Source: Kurthia zopfii (GTDB lineage Bacteria; Bacillota; Bacilli; Bacillales_A; Planococcaceae). Taken from it: a stretch of DNA of 64,000 bases. Shown in pieces: positions 18,108 through 27,954 of the stretch (positions are counted from its first letter, which is position 1; every line of letters starts with the position of its first letter). The position numbers and the translations under genes are program-made. The stretch covers positions 1 through 64,000 of the forward strand of contig NZ_QFVS01000006.1 in NCBI RefSeq assembly GCF_003143955.1, in the 5' to 3' direction. The notes below the pieces were generated by a model. It was not told the DNA's origin and ran no database searches. It saw only the letters and a list, made by a program, of their open reading frames with translations.

Positions 18108-20723
18108 ATGACTGTTCATCAAAAAGGGAAATTGAAAATATTTCTCGGATATGCTGCTGGTGTAGGTAAAACTTACACGATGTTAAAAGAAGCACATGAT
18201 TTACTGGAGCGGAAAATCGATGTAGTCATTGGATATGTAGAACCGCATATGCGACCTGAGACGACCGCTTTAATAGAAGGATTGGAGCAAGTTCCACTTC
18301 TTAAAGTCATGTATAAGGGGAAGTCATTCAATGAATTGGATTTGAATGGCATCATGAAGAGGAATCCGAAATGCGTGCTAATTGATGAGCTAGCTCATAC
18401 GAATACACCAGGATTAAGGCATGAGAAAAGATACGGAGATATTGAAGAATTATTGAATCACGGCATTGATGTTTATTCGACTTTGAATATTCAACATATT
18501 GAAAGTTTGCATGACATTGTTGAGAAAATCTCTGGTATCGCAGTTCGTGAAAGAATTCCCGATCGAATCGTTGATGCTGCAGATCAAATAAAACTTGTAG
18601 ATATCGAACCTGATGAATTGATTGATCGATTATCCAATGGCCAAATTTATCAAAAAGAACGTGCTGAAAAGGCGTTAGATCACTTTTTCACTATTAAAAA
18701 CCTCACTGCTTTGAGAGAAACTGCATTACGGAGAATAGCGGATACAATACAGCAAAAGAATTTTGAAAAAACGGTCAATGAACATATTCTTGTCGGCGTG
18801 AGTAGTTCTCCTACAAGTGCAAAAGTAATTCGTACAGCCGCCAGACTCGTCCAATCGCTTCATGCAAAATTCACTTGTCTATATGTCGCGCTTGATGATG
18901 TTGAGATGTCTTCGGAGGATGAATTACGGTTGAAAAGTAATTTGAAATTGGCGGAACAACTGGGCGCAACGATTATTACTGTAAAAGATGACGGCATTGT
19001 TTCTGCCATCGCCAACTACGCCCAAATCAGTGGTGTAACTAAGATTGTAGTGGGCAAAACTTTGAGCCAAGGTCGAACTTTCCCACGTAGGAAACTCACC
19101 GACCAATTGAACGAGCGAATTCCAAATATTGCCCTTTTTATCGTGCCAGATCAAGATCATATTCCAAAATCCTTCAAACTCCCAAAAGTAGATGTTTCTT
19201 TTAAATGGAGTGACTTTGGTAAGATGTTTTTCATTTTCTTTATTGCGACATTATTAGGACTGTTTTTTGAAAAACTAGGCATTAGTGAATCGAATATGAT
19301 CACCATTTATATTTTTGCGGTATTATTAATTGCCTTTTGGACGGATGGTTGGATCTTAAATATTATTAGTTCTGCATTAGCCGTTCTCACATTCAATTTC
19401 TTTTTTACGACACCAATTTTTTCATTCGAAGCGTATCACCATGACTATCCCATGACATTTACAATCATGTTCATTGCAGGGTTTTTGACGAGTAGTCTAA
19501 TGAAAAAAATTCGAAAACAAGAAAAGCTAGCAACTTCAAATGCATACCGTGTTGAAGCTCTTTTAGAAGCAAATCGAAATCTACAAGGTGCTAGGTCTCA
19601 CAAGGAATTAATTCACATTGGTTGTCATGAAATGATGAAAATAACGGAATTACCTATTGTTTTTTATGAAGTGGAACAGGATGCAATTGTTCAGAATCAC
19701 TTCTTTGAGTGCATCATTCAATCCGAAACGAAAAACACGCAAATTAAAAGCCAATTGTTTAATGCAAATGAGCGCGCGATTGCAAATTGGGTTGTTCATA
19801 ATCAAAAAAGAGCCGGTATGACAACAGATATTTTTAAAGATGCGCAGGCGATTTATTTGCCGATTTTTCATAATGATGCGGTGATTGCAGTTCTGACGAT
19901 TACCCTTTCGAAAAAAGAGCAGCTTCCTACTTTTGAAAGACAAATTCTGCAAGCAGTTACGAATGAATTTACTTTAGCGTATGAACAATATTTCTTATTA
20001 AAAGAAAATGAAACTGTTGCACATGAGAAAAAAATGGAACAGATTCAATCTAATTTACTCCGTTCGATTTCTCATGATTTAAGAACACCTTTAACAACGA
20101 TTTCGGGAAATGTGGATCTACTTAAATCGAATGAACGCTTACTTTCAATGGAACAAAGAAAAAATATGTATGAAGACTTGTCCTATAATGCGAATAGATT
20201 AGTGCAACTCGTGGAAAACTTACTCGCTGCTTCCAAATTATCGAACGGAAATTTCCCGCTTACGATCCAAAATGAAGTGGTGGAAGATGTACTATTTGAA
20301 GTCGTTCAACATATTAAAACATACAACTCTCGCCCCATTTCTTTGAATATTGAGGAGTCAACTTCAACTGCAAAAATGGATAGCCGATTGATTTCGCAAG
20401 TACTTCATAACTTAATTGACAACGCTGTTCACCATACAGCTGCGGATCGAAAAATCTTCGTAAATGTGCATGAAGTATCCGGAAATATTCGATTTGAGGT
20501 CATCGATGAAGGGGATGGATTATCAGAAGAACAAATTCAAAACTTACTCAATCCAAATCGAATTATGCAATTCAAACAACATGATCAACAGCGCGGATTA
20601 GGAATCGGTTTAATCCTCTGCCAAAATATATTGCAATTACATCAATCAACATTAACGATTCAAGTAAATGAACCAAGAGGAACAAACTTTGGTTTTACAT
20701 TAGAAAGTGGTGACCATGAATGA
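18108..20723 (+). CDS. kdpD: Kdp sensor histidine kinase/universal-stress fusion
   Basis: An 871-residue sensor for potassium limitation that phosphorylates KdpE. It has the N-terminal KdpD ATP-binding domain with Walker A GYAAGVGKT (residues 14-22) and LIDELAHTN, then a universal-stress-like domain (residues ~225-345), four clustered membrane spans (~370-470), a GAF-like domain, and the kinase core with SISHDLRTPLTT (histidine near residue 656), DNAVHH and GLGIGL. It is the full-length form, unlike short KdpD proteins known from some Bacilli. It is divergent from kdpFABC, with only about 160 bases between them, and overlaps kdpE by 4 bases. Confidence 0.95.
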   Translation: MTVHQKGKLKIFLGYAAGVGKTYTMLKEAHDLLERKIDVVIGYVEPHMRPETTALIEGLEQVPLLKVMYKGKSFNELDLNGIMKRNPKCVLIDELAHTNTPGLRHEKRYGDIEELLNHGIDVYSTLNIQHIESLHDIVEKISGIAVRERIPDRIVDAADQIKLVDIEPDELIDRLSNGQIYQKERAEKALDHFFTIKNLTALRETALRRIADTIQQKNFEKTVNEHILVGVSSSPTSAKVIRTAARLVQSLHAKFTCLYVALDDVEMSSEDELRLKSNLKLAEQLGATIITVKDDGIVSAIANYAQISGVTKIVVGKTLSQGRTFPRRKLTDQLNERIPNIALFIVPDQDHIPKSFKLPKVDVSFKWSDFGKMFFIFFIATLLGLFFEKLGISESNMITIYIFAVLLIAFWTDGWILNIISSALAVLTFNFFFTTPIFSFEAYHHDYPMTFTIMFIAGFLTSSLMKKIRKQEKLATSNAYRVEALLEANRNLQGARSHKELIHIGCHEMMKITELPIVFYEVEQDAIVQNHFFECIIQSETKNTQIKSQLFNANERAIANWVVHNQKRAGMTTDIFKDAQAIYLPIFHNDAVIAVLTITLSKKEQLPTFERQILQAVTNEFTLAYEQYFLLKENETVAHEKKMEQIQSNLLRSISHDLRTPLTTISGNVDLLKSNERLLSMEQRKNMYEDLSYNANRLVQLVENLLAASKLSNGNFPLTIQNEVVEDVLFEVVQHIKTYNSRPISLNIEESTSTAKMDSRLISQVLHNLIDNAVHHTAADRKIFVNVHEVSGNIRFEVIDEGDGLSEEQIQNLLNPNRIMQFKQHDQQRGLGIGLILCQNILQLHQSTLTIQVNEPRGTNFGFTLESGDHE

Positions 20724-21394
20724 AGAAAATCTTAATAATCGAGGATGACTTAGCGATTGGCAACTTAATGAAAATGGCATTTGAGCTGAACCAATTTTCT
20801 TATGAATTAAGTGTCACTGGCCAAGACGCATTGCAAAAAATCTTATCCTATCAACCTCATATCATAATTTTAGATTTAGGCTTACCCGATTTAGATGGGA
20901 CGGAAATTATTAAAAAAGTGAGATCTTGGAGCAAAACACCAATCATCGTCGTTAGTGCGCGCGATGATGAAACGGATAAAATTGAAGCACTCGATTTAGG
21001 AGCGGACGACTATATTACGAAACCTTTTAGTATTGATGAACTGTTAGCGAGAATTCGCGTTGCATTGCGCAGAGTTGATGAAATTCAACCGGCGAGCAAT
21101 TTATTTACGAATGGCCCATTAACAATCAATTTCTTATCACAGGATGTTTGCGTAAACGAGCATGAAATTTACTTAACACCTAATGAATACTTGCTGCTCG
21201 AAGTTTTAAGCCGTAATGTCGGCAAAGTGTTGACGCATAATTTCTTGTTAAAATCCATCTGGCAAGATGCACTAGACACGGATATTCCTAATTTACGTGT
21301 GTTTATGGCCACTTTGAGAAAAAAACTTGAAATTGCTGATTCCCCACTTATTCAAACCCATATTCGAGTCGGCTATCGAATGATTCATTATTAA
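20720..21394 (+). CDS. kdpE: Kdp response regulator, OmpR family
   Basis: A 224-residue response regulator. The receiver has the acidic pair (IIEDDLA), the phosphoacceptor in IIILDLGLPDLDG near residue 52, and the lysine in YITKPFS. The winged-helix DNA-binding half ends with RVFMATLRKKLE and HIRVGYRMI, typical of KdpE. It would activate kdpFABC, whose promoter lies divergent from kdpD. Its start codon overlaps the kdpD stop, and a terminator follows. Confidence 0.95.
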   Translation: MKKILIIEDDLAIGNLMKMAFELNQFSYELSVTGQDALQKILSYQPHIIILDLGLPDLDGTEIIKKVRSWSKTPIIVVSARDDETDKIEALDLGADDYITKPFSIDELLARIRVALRRVDEIQPASNLFTNGPLTINFLSQDVCVNEHEIYLTPNEYLLLEVLSRNVGKVLTHNFLLKSIWQDALDTDIPNLRVFMATLRKKLEIADSPLIQTHIRVGYRMIHY

Positions 21395-21401
21395 ATGATG
21401 G

Positions 21402-21440
21402 AGAAAGTGAAGTTGTGTGAAAACACGATTTCACTTTTTC
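21402..21440 (+). terminator. Terminator of kdpDE
   Basis: AGAAAGTGAA pairs with TTTCACTTTTTCT around an inner TGTG/CACA-type stem, followed by T-rich sequence. Confidence 0.75.
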
Positions 21441-21489
21441 TATTTGAATTTGCTACAATAAAGTGGACAGATCGATTAGGAGTGTTTAT

Positions 21490-22182
21490 ATGAATAAGAT
21501 TTTTATTATAGAGGATGATGCGGCAATCGCTGCTCAAATTAAAGAACATTTTCAATCTTGGAGTTTGGAAGTTGTTATTGCGCAAGATTTTCATCGGATC
21601 ATTGATGAGTTTAATGCGCACACACCTTCACTTGTCATCATCGACATCCAACTACCAGCTTATGATGGTTTTCACTGGTGTCGTGAAATCCGAAGTCTTT
21701 CGGATGTGCCAATTATTTTCCTATCTTCACGTGATCAACCAATGGATATGATCATGGCGATGCAAATGGGTGCGGATGATTATATTCAAAAACCTTTTCA
21801 CATTGATGTACTATTATCAAAAGTTCAAGCGATACTTCGTAGAACATACAAATACACCATTACGACGAATAATCTTACGAAATGGAATGGTTTAGACATC
21901 GATTACGCAAGCAGTACAATGACTTTCAACGGTACACAAGTGGATCTTACTAAAAATGAACAGTTTATTTTAAAAGTACTACTTGAGCATCAAGATGAAA
22001 TTGTATCGCGTGATGAACTCATGCGCCGGTTGTGGGATGATGAGCGATTTGTAAATGACAATACACTTACCGTAAACGTCAATCGATTAAGAGGTAAATT
22101 AAGCGATTTTGACTTAGATGATGCCATTGAAACGAAAAAAGGTCTTGGTTATATGGCCATCACAAAGGATGGGAAGCGATGA
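21490..22182 (+). CDS. Bce-type response regulator
   Basis: A 230-residue OmpR-family regulator. The receiver contains FIIEDDAAI, the phosphoacceptor in VIIDIQLPAYDG and the lysine in YIQKPFH; the DNA-binding half has SRDELMRRLWDDERFVNDNTL, which is typical of the BceR/VraR-like peptide-sensing group. The start ATG at 21490 has TAGGAGTG ahead; the frame is open from 21463. It overlaps the kinase gene by 4 bases and is followed by the cognate ABC transporter, so it should switch on bceAB-type genes when a peptide antibiotic is detected. Confidence 0.9.
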   Translation: MNKIFIIEDDAAIAAQIKEHFQSWSLEVVIAQDFHRIIDEFNAHTPSLVIIDIQLPAYDGFHWCREIRSLSDVPIIFLSSRDQPMDMIMAMQMGADDYIQKPFHIDVLLSKVQAILRRTYKYTITTNNLTKWNGLDIDYASSTMTFNGTQVDLTKNEQFILKVLLEHQDEIVSRDELMRRLWDDERFVNDNTLTVNVNRLRGKLSDFDLDDAIETKKGLGYMAITKDGKR

Positions 22183-23162
22183 TCCGACTATTCATAAAGG
22201 ATCAAATTAGTTGGATCTTATTTTTCGTCATTCTCCTACTTTGGATGAATTTATTATTTTATTTAGATGCTGGTTTTGAAGGGATTTCAATTGCCTATTT
22301 GAATATGACTTCCATTGGACTATTCATCGTATTCGTCATTTTCCGCCTCGTTATTTGGCATTTGCAGTTTAAAAATCAAGCGATTCTCCATTTTGAAGGC
22401 AATAGTTTATTTGATTTATACAACCGTGAATTTGAAAAGCTATTAGAACAGACAAAGCAAAAGGAAAACTTAATGTCCGTCCAATTCCAAGAGCAGGCAG
22501 ATGAGCAAGTCATGTGGATTCATGAGATGAAAACGCCGCTTACTGCACAGCGGTTGATGATTGATGCATTGCCACCTTCAAAAAAGAAGCAAGAGCTTGA
22601 TTTAGAATGGATTCGCATGAATTTCTTACTTGATCAAACATTGCATACATTGCGAATGCAAACATTGGAAAAAGATTTGATTTTACAACAACTTCCTTTA
22701 CGAGAACTATGTATTAAAGAAATACGCTCACTTCAAAGCTGGTTTTTAGAAAAGGATTTAGAAATCGACATGGATGATGTCACACATGAAGTGCATAGTG
22801 ATGCAAAGTGGCTTCAGTTCATACTTCGACAAATTTTATCGAATGCCATTAAATATTCGCCGAATGGTTGTTCTATTGAAATAATGAGTAAACAAACAGC
22901 CGATCAACGCGTATATTTGGAAATACGCGATCACGGTGTTGGCATTTCTAAAGAAGATTTACCAAGATTGTACCAGCGTGGTTTTACCGGATCATTCGGA
23001 CGTAAACAAAGTGCTTCAACAGGAATGGGCTTATATTTAAGCAAGAATATTGCGGATCGCCTAAAGATCAACATTCAAGTCACATCTGAATTAAATGAAG
23101 GGACAACTGTGAAATTATTCTTCCCGATCCCAAATAAAATGGACGAAATTCATACAGTGTGA
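22179..23162 (+). CDS. Bce-type intramembrane-sensing histidine kinase
   Basis: A 327-residue short sensor kinase. Two membrane spans (about residues 13-31 and 41-60) are separated by only about 10 residues, so there is no extracellular sensing domain; this is the hallmark of BceS-type kinases that learn of the drug from the transporter. The kinase core has WIHEMKTPLTAQ with the histidine near residue 115, an N-box SNAIKYSPNG, and GMGLYLSKNIADRL. It is coupled to the regulator gene by a 4-base overlap. Confidence 0.92.
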   Translation: MIRLFIKDQISWILFFVILLLWMNLLFYLDAGFEGISIAYLNMTSIGLFIVFVIFRLVIWHLQFKNQAILHFEGNSLFDLYNREFEKLLEQTKQKENLMSVQFQEQADEQVMWIHEMKTPLTAQRLMIDALPPSKKKQELDLEWIRMNFLLDQTLHTLRMQTLEKDLILQQLPLRELCIKEIRSLQSWFLEKDLEIDMDDVTHEVHSDAKWLQFILRQILSNAIKYSPNGCSIEIMSKQTADQRVYLEIRDHGVGISKEDLPRLYQRGFTGSFGRKQSASTGMGLYLSKNIADRLKINIQVTSELNEGTTVKLFFPIPNKMDEIHTV

Positions 23163-23168
23163 CGAAAA

Positions 23169-23185
23169 TGTCACTTTAAATGACA
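23169..23185. promoter_or_regulatory. Inverted repeat, probable Bce-type regulator box
   Basis: TGTCACTTTAAATGACA has TGTCA/TGACA arms with a 7-base spacer. It lies about 30 bases upstream of the -35 of the transporter promoter, a fitting position for the adjacent response regulator. Further TGTCACG/GTCACG half-sites follow to about 23215. Confidence 0.55.
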
Positions 23186-23215
23186 TATTGTCACGTCATT
23201 CAAACGAAAGTCACG

Positions 23216-23243
23216 TTGAATCATCGTATGCTTAATGTATCAA
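23216..23243 (+). promoter_or_regulatory. Promoter of the Bce-type transporter genes
   Basis: TTGAAT (23216-23221) and TATCAA (23238-23243), spaced 16 bases. This places the transcript start after the ATG at 23235 and so supports the TTG at 23262 as the first codon. Confidence 0.55.
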
Positions 23244-23261
23244 ATAAAGGAGGCGTTTCTT

Positions 23262-24023
23262 TTGGAAATCGTCAAAGCGAGAAAACTTACAAAAAGCTAC
23301 GGTAAAAAACAATCAGCAACTCAAGTTTTAAAAGGTATAGATTTAGATGTACAATCAGGTGAATTTGTTGGCATCATGGGCCCTTCAGGTTCTGGTAAAA
23401 CTACATTACTGAATGTGTTATGCTCCATAGACACATACACTTCAGGTGTCGTTGAAATAAATGGCAATTCACTGCAAGACTTAAAATCAAAAGAACTATC
23501 GAAACTACGTCGTACAGAGATGGGCTTCATTTTCCAAGACTATAATCTTCTTGATACATTAACAGTCAAAGAAAATATCCTACTTCCTCTTGCGGTTAAT
23601 AAAACGAAAAAAGATGAAGCGGAAGCTCGTTGCCAAGAACTTGTGAAACAACTTGGAATCGAAGGTATTTTAAATCAATATCCAAATGAAATTTCAGGCG
23701 GTCAAAAACAAAGAACTGCTGCGGCTCGTGCGTTAATTATGAAACCTTCAATTATTTTCGGTGATGAACCTACTGGTGCGCTAGATTCAAAATCAGCTGC
23801 TGCACTTTTAGAAAGTATCGAAAAATTGAATAAAGCAAACCATATTACAATCATGATGGTGACACATGATGCGGTCGCTGCAAGTTATTGTAGCCGTGTA
23901 TTATTCTTAAAAGACGGTAAAATTTATACGGAGCTTTATAAAGGAGAACATAGCCGTACGGAGTTTTTCCAACAAATTATGAACACGCAAGCCGTACTAG
24001 GTGGTGAGCCAAATGAAGCTTAG
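23262..24023 (+). CDS. Bce-type ABC transporter ATP-binding protein
   Basis: A 253-residue ABC ATPase of the MacB/BceA group. It has Walker [11 protein letters not shown]-loop FQDYNLL, signature ISGGQKQR and Walker [13 protein letters not shown] with the D-loop, all intact. The TTG at 23262 is preferred because AAAGGAGG is at 23246-23252 and a promoter -10 covers the alternative ATG at 23235. It overlaps the permease gene by 11 bases. Function by family: energises target protection against bacitracin-like or lantibiotic peptides. Confidence 0.92.
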   Translation: MEIVKARKLTKSYGKKQSATQVLKGIDLDVQSGEFVGIMGPSGSGKTTLLNVLCSIDTYTSGVVEINGNSLQDLKSKELSKLRRTEMGFIFQDYNLLDTLTVKENILLPLAVNKTKKDEAEARCQELVKQLGIEGILNQYPNEISGGQKQRTAAARALIMKPSIIFGDEPTGALDSKSAAALLESIEKLNKANHITIMMVTHDAVAASYCSRVLFLKDGKIYTELYKGEHSRTEFFQQIMNTQAVLGGEPNEA

Positions 24024-25986
24024 TACGCTAGTTTTCAGAAGTATGCGCAAGAATATTAAACATTACTTCCTATACTTCTTCGCCCTTATTTTTAGTACAA
24101 CTTTATATTTCTCATTTTTAACGATTTCAACAAATGATAGTGTCACTTTATTAAAAAATTCTAACGTAAAAGCTGGCGCAGCATTTTCAGTTGGCTCGAT
24201 TATTTTACTAATCATCGTCGTTCTATTCGTTTTCTATGCGAATCAATTATTCATGAAACGCCGTAGTAAAGAAATCGGGCTTTATCAAATGATTGGTATG
24301 CCAAAATCAACAATTAGTTGGATGATTTTAGTTGAAAATATTATATTATGGATCATCGCGATCGCTACAGGTATCGCACTTGGTTTCTTCTTCTCTCGCC
24401 TATTTACAATGGCATTTTTAAAAGTTATTAAAAGCGAACAACTTGTCACTCTATACTTCTCACCAGAAGCGCTTTGGAAAACAATCGTTGTATTCGCCAT
24501 CGTATTAGTTGTCATCATGCTTCAAACAATTTGGATCATCTCTCGTTCAAAATTACTTGATTTATTCCACGCTGAAAGTAAAGCAGAGCAAAAAATCAAA
24601 AAAATCTCATTCTTTAAACTTGTCATTGGGCTGTTCGGGATCGTTTTAATCGTTTATGGTTACTACCGTTCAACAGTATTATTCAAAATTAGCGATAATG
24701 TATCGATGAATGATATGTTCATCTCAATGGGTGTAATTTTAGGAACTGTTATTATCGGGACATTTTTAGTTTTCCGCTATTCAGTGGCTTTCATTATGAA
24801 CTTAATTCGCTCAAGCAAAAAAGGTCATTTACGATTAGGTGATGTATTAGCAGTAACACCTATTATGCACCGCATGAAATCAAGCTCATTATCACTTTCG
24901 TTGATCACAATTTTAACAGGATTAGCGTTAGGGATTTTATCACTAGGATACATCGCTTACTACGGTGCTGAATCAACAGCAAATCAAAGCTCTCCGTATG
25001 ATTTCATTATTTTAAATCAAAATGAAAAATTCGAGCAATCATTGAAAAAAGAAGAAATCGAATTTACGAAATACGAATTTACACCATTAACTGTTCAAGT
25101 TGATACGCGTAAACTTTTGAAAAATACTGTACCAAAGGATTCTGAATTCAACACTTCATTTGAAAATCTTGTCATTCCTTATTCACAAGCGAAAAAAGTT
25201 ATTCCTGACCTTGAATTATCGAATAATGAAGCTTATTTAAGCGGTTATAGTCAAGTAATGGCATCATTATTACCGCTTAAAGCAGATGAAGAAATTAATG
25301 TTGATGTTCATAACTTACAAAAGAAATTAATCGTAAAAGAAATTGCACAAAAATCAATTGTGCCAAGTATGTTAACTTATGGATCGTATTCAATCATCGT
25401 ACCAGACCATGTGTTTGATCAATTAAAAGTTCAAAAAGATATTCGTACAGCTACGATTTGGAAATCTTACACTGGATATAATATTCACCCTGAAGACGTT
25501 ATTAAAGTGCAAAAAATCTATGATCAAACTACAAATAATGGTGAATTTAATTCGAAACACGCATCTACAAACATTTTTTCGAAAAACCAGAATCTAAATA
25601 TGCAAATCGAAGCTTTAGGGTTAGTCATCTTCATCGCTGGATTTATCGGATGTGCCTTCTTATTAGCAACGGGTAGTATTTTATACTTCAAACAAATGTC
25701 GGAAGCAGAAGAAGAAAAAGCTTCATTCACGACATTACGTAAAATTGGCTTTACAGAACAAGAGATTATGAAAGGCATTATTCTGAAACAAATCTTTAGT
25801 TTCGGACTTCCACTTTTAATCGGTGTATTACACAGTTACTTCGCTGTTAAATCTGGTTGGATGTTCTTCGGTTCTGAATTAACTGCACCACTATTCATTA
25901 CAATCTCAATCTATGTCGCGCTTTATTCAATCTTTGCTGTATTCACTACGCTTTACTATAAAAAAATTGTGAAACAAGCACTATAA
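24013..25986 (+). CDS. Bce-type ABC transporter permease
   Basis: A 657-residue FtsX-fold permease of the BceB family with about ten spans. A large extracytoplasmic domain of roughly 200 residues (about 325-535) lies in the expected position between spans seven and eight; this is the drug-sensing part in the family. Landmarks are [15 protein letters not shown] near residue 80 and [14 protein letters not shown] near residue 577. The ATG at 24013 follows AGGTGGTGAG. It is last in the module, followed by a terminator. The drug recognised (bacitracin or another peptide) cannot be read from sequence. Confidence 0.92.
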   Translation: MKLSTLVFRSMRKNIKHYFLYFFALIFSTTLYFSFLTISTNDSVTLLKNSNVKAGAAFSVGSIILLIIVVLFVFYANQLFMKRRSKEIGLYQMIGMPKSTISWMILVENIILWIIAIATGIALGFFFSRLFTMAFLKVIKSEQLVTLYFSPEALWKTIVVFAIVLVVIMLQTIWIISRSKLLDLFHAESKAEQKIKKISFFKLVIGLFGIVLIVYGYYRSTVLFKISDNVSMNDMFISMGVILGTVIIGTFLVFRYSVAFIMNLIRSSKKGHLRLGDVLAVTPIMHRMKSSSLSLSLITILTGLALGILSLGYIAYYGAESTANQSSPYDFIILNQNEKFEQSLKKEEIEFTKYEFTPLTVQVDTRKLLKNTVPKDSEFNTSFENLVIPYSQAKKVIPDLELSNNEAYLSGYSQVMASLLPLKADEEINVDVHNLQKKLIVKEIAQKSIVPSMLTYGSYSIIVPDHVFDQLKVQKDIRTATIWKSYTGYNIHPEDVIKVQKIYDQTTNNGEFNSKHASTNIFSKNQNLNMQIEALGLVIFIAGFIGCAFLLATGSILYFKQMSEAEEEKASFTTLRKIGFTEQEIMKGIILKQIFSFGLPLLIGVLHSYFAVKSGWMFFGSELTAPLFITISIYVALYSIFAVFTTLYYKKIVKQAL

Positions 25987-25992
25987 TCAACT

Positions 25993-26023
25993 AACCCCTT
26001 CCCAACACTTTGTGAAGGGGTTT
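25993..26023 (+). terminator. Terminator of the Bce-type module
   Basis: AACCCCTT pairs with AAGGGGTT around a short loop and is followed by T residues. Confidence 0.85.
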
Positions 26024-26095
26024 ATTAAATACTGTGGCTTTCAACATTGAGAAATAGTAAAATGTAATTACTATAGTTTTAAAGGGGCTTTTCAC

Positions 26096-26242
26096 ATGAA
26101 TGATTTAGATAAGATGATGATCATGCGCAAACTTGCAGAACTTGCTAAAATGCTTGAAGATCAAACTGTCACACAGGAACAATACTTAAAAGAAAAAGAA
26201 AAATTGATGGAAATGTTACGTAAGTTTAATCCATCAATCTAA
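26096..26242 (+). CDS. 48-residue SHOCT-like protein
   Basis: A short open frame with ribosome site AAAGGGG at 26081-26087. The protein reads MNDLDKMMIMRKLAELAKMLE and then TVTQEQYLKEKEKLMEML, matching the SHOCT (short C-terminal) pattern: a helix, a turn with a threonine and a second helix, L-x-x-L-x-x-L-x-x-x-G/T-x-I/V-T-x-E-x-[FY]. SHOCT units are thought to mediate protein contacts or oligomerisation. It is a single-gene unit with a terminator shared with the converging TrmB-type gene. Confidence 0.7.
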   Translation: MNDLDKMMIMRKLAELAKMLEDQTVTQEQYLKEKEKLMEMLRKFNPSI

Positions 26243-26285
26243 AAATAAGCTAGTTGCGCATAATTCCGCAATTAGCTTATTTTTT
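26243..26285. terminator. Bidirectional terminator
   Basis: AAATAAGCTAGTTGCG pairs with CGCAATTAGCTTATTT. It separates the SHOCT-like gene (+) from the TrmB-type regulator (-). Confidence 0.88.
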
Positions 26286-27072
26286 ATCGATCATCCATGA
26301 AAAACTTCGCGCGTTCTTCCTTCACCCAATCTTCCATATGATTTTCGCTGCGACTAACGACGCGGTTAACAAGCACATCATGCCAAATATAATCTTCCAA
26401 TAATCGAATATGTACGGGATCATTCGTATAAAATGCATTCATATCTTCTGAAATGGAAGGTCCATAAATTAGTTGACTACTATCAACCGAAACAATGAAC
26501 CAACTATTCGAATTAGGCTTTTCCGTAAAAAATGTACTTCGATGTTTATCAACCGTTTCAATGCCATTTTCAACATGCAAAGTAATACCATGAACAGGCA
26601 CTTTTTTAGAAATCTCTCGTAAATCCTCCGCTAATAATTCATATAGATCATCCCACATCGATACGATGACCTTCTGTTGAGCATTTTCAATGATTGAGCG
26701 AATATACGTTAAAATCGTATCCTTTTCACGGATTTCCACAACTTTAGCAACTGCTGTTTTTTGTTTTTGCTTTAAACTATTGAGCGAATTACTTAACGAA
26801 CTAAAGTCATCCTGCCAATCTTCAGTCGTTTTCTTTAAAAATACATCTACAGGCAATGGTTGATAATAGATTTTATCTTCCACTTCATTTTTTGTAACAA
26901 TTCCCTTTTCGAGTAAGCTACCTAATACATCATAAATTCTAGCGCGCGGAATGCCAGAATCCTTACTTATTTGATAAGCAGTAACACCTTCGTTTTGCAG
27001 CAATGCAATATATGCTTTTGATTCATATTCTGTATAGCCCGTTCTTTTTAATAAATCAATTATTTTCTGCAT
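26284..27072 (-). CDS. TrmB-family transcriptional regulator
   Basis: A 262-residue regulator. The N-terminal winged helix-turn-helix (about residues 1-70) has GYTEYESKAYIALL and SGIPRARIYDVLGSLLEKG, the classic TrmB pattern. The C-terminal half is the TrmB-type sugar-binding/phospholipase-D-like region with QQKVIVSMWDDLYELL. It is divergent from a TauE/SafE transporter, and the intergenic region carries an 11-bp perfect palindrome that it could bind. Family members respond to sugars or other small ligands; the effector here is unknown. Confidence 0.85.
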   Translation of the reverse strand: MQKIIDLLKRTGYTEYESKAYIALLQNEGVTAYQISKDSGIPRARIYDVLGSLLEKGIVTKNEVEDKIYYQPLPVDVFLKKTTEDWQDDFSSLSNSLNSLKQKQKTAVAKVVEIREKDTILTYIRSIIENAQQKVIVSMWDDLYELLAEDLREISKKVPVHGITLHVENGIETVDKHRSTFFTEKPNSNSWFIVSVDSSQLIYGPSISEDMNAFYTNDPVHIRLLEDYIWHDVLVNRVVSRSENHMEDWVKEERAKFFMDDR

Positions 27073-27105
27073 TTCCGAATCGCCTCACTTTTCTAATAAT
27101 TATTA

Positions 27106-27149
27106 TTTACAATCATAACATAATTAGTTACTATTATGATAGTAACTAA
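27106..27149. promoter_or_regulatory. Promoter with overlapping 11-bp palindromic operator
   Basis: On plus, TTTACA (27106-27111) and TACTAT (27129-27134) are spaced 17 bases, ahead of the transporter gene. Arms TTAGTTACTAT (27124-27134) and ATAGTAACTAA (27139-27149) form a perfect inverted repeat covering the -10. It is a probable operator of the divergent TrmB-type regulator. Confidence 0.65.
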
Positions 27150-27166
27150 TAGAAAGGACGTAAATA

Positions 27167-27937
27167 ATGCCATTTGATTTAGATCCACAATTACTTATAA
27201 TTCTTTTAATAGCAGGTTTTGTAGCCGCATTTATCGATTCTGTCGTCGGTGGCGGTGGATTAATTGGTTTACCCGCACTTCTTTATTTAGGTTTGAGCCC
27301 TGCCGCTTCCATTGCGACAAATAAATTAGCAGGAATGGTCGGTTCATTAACTTCAACAATCACATTCTATCGATCTGGTAAGTTAGATATTCGAGCAGGC
27401 TTGAAATACTTCCCTCTCACATTCTTTGGAGGACTAATTGGGGCATTCGCAGTACATATTATGGATCCTGAAATGCTCAAACCACTCATGTTGATTATGT
27501 TAGCACTCGTCCTTGTATACACAGTATTCAAAAAAGACTGGGGCAGTATTGAAGTGAAGAAGGATCATACACCACAAAAAATGTTCCTATTCATTGTCGT
27601 CATCTTTTTAATCGGATTCTATGATGGTTTCTTAGGCCCTGGTACTGGTTCATTTTTAATTTTCGCATTTTTAACAATGGGGCATGATTTCTTAAAAGCA
27701 GCTGGTAATGCGAAACTAATGAATTTCGGTAGTAACTTAGCGGCATTAATTATGTTCGCATTTCTCGGTCAAATCAACTATGCTTACGGTATTCCAATGG
27801 CATTTGCTCAAATCTTCGGAGCAATCGTTGGTTCAAGATTTGCTATTCGCAAAGGTTCTGGCTATGTTCGAGGACTTTTCATTTTCGTTACCGTAGTTTT
27901 ATTAGCGAAAAACACATATGATTTTTTCTTTAAATAA
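27167..27937 (+). CDS. TauE/SafE-family membrane transporter
   Basis: A 256-residue, roughly eight-span protein of the TauE/SafE family, distinct from the sulfur-operon member. Both signature halves are present: AAFIDSVVGGGGLIGLPALL and GFYDGFLGPGTGSFLIF. It resembles YfcA-type proteins. The substrate is not known and there is no sulfur gene next to it. It is controlled, by position, through the palindrome shared with the divergent TrmB-type regulator. The ribosome site is AAAGGACG, with ATG at 27167. Confidence 0.85.
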   Translation: MPFDLDPQLLIILLIAGFVAAFIDSVVGGGGLIGLPALLYLGLSPAASIATNKLAGMVGSLTSTITFYRSGKLDIRAGLKYFPLTFFGGLIGAFAVHIMDPEMLKPLMLIMLALVLVYTVFKKDWGSIEVKKDHTPQKMFLFIVVIFLIGFYDGFLGPGTGSFLIFAFLTMGHDFLKAAGNAKLMNFGSNLAALIMFAFLGQINYAYGIPMAFAQIFGAIVGSRFAIRKGSGYVRGLFIFVTVVLLAKNTYDFFFK

Positions 27938-27954
27938 TATTTCGGAGGTACAAT

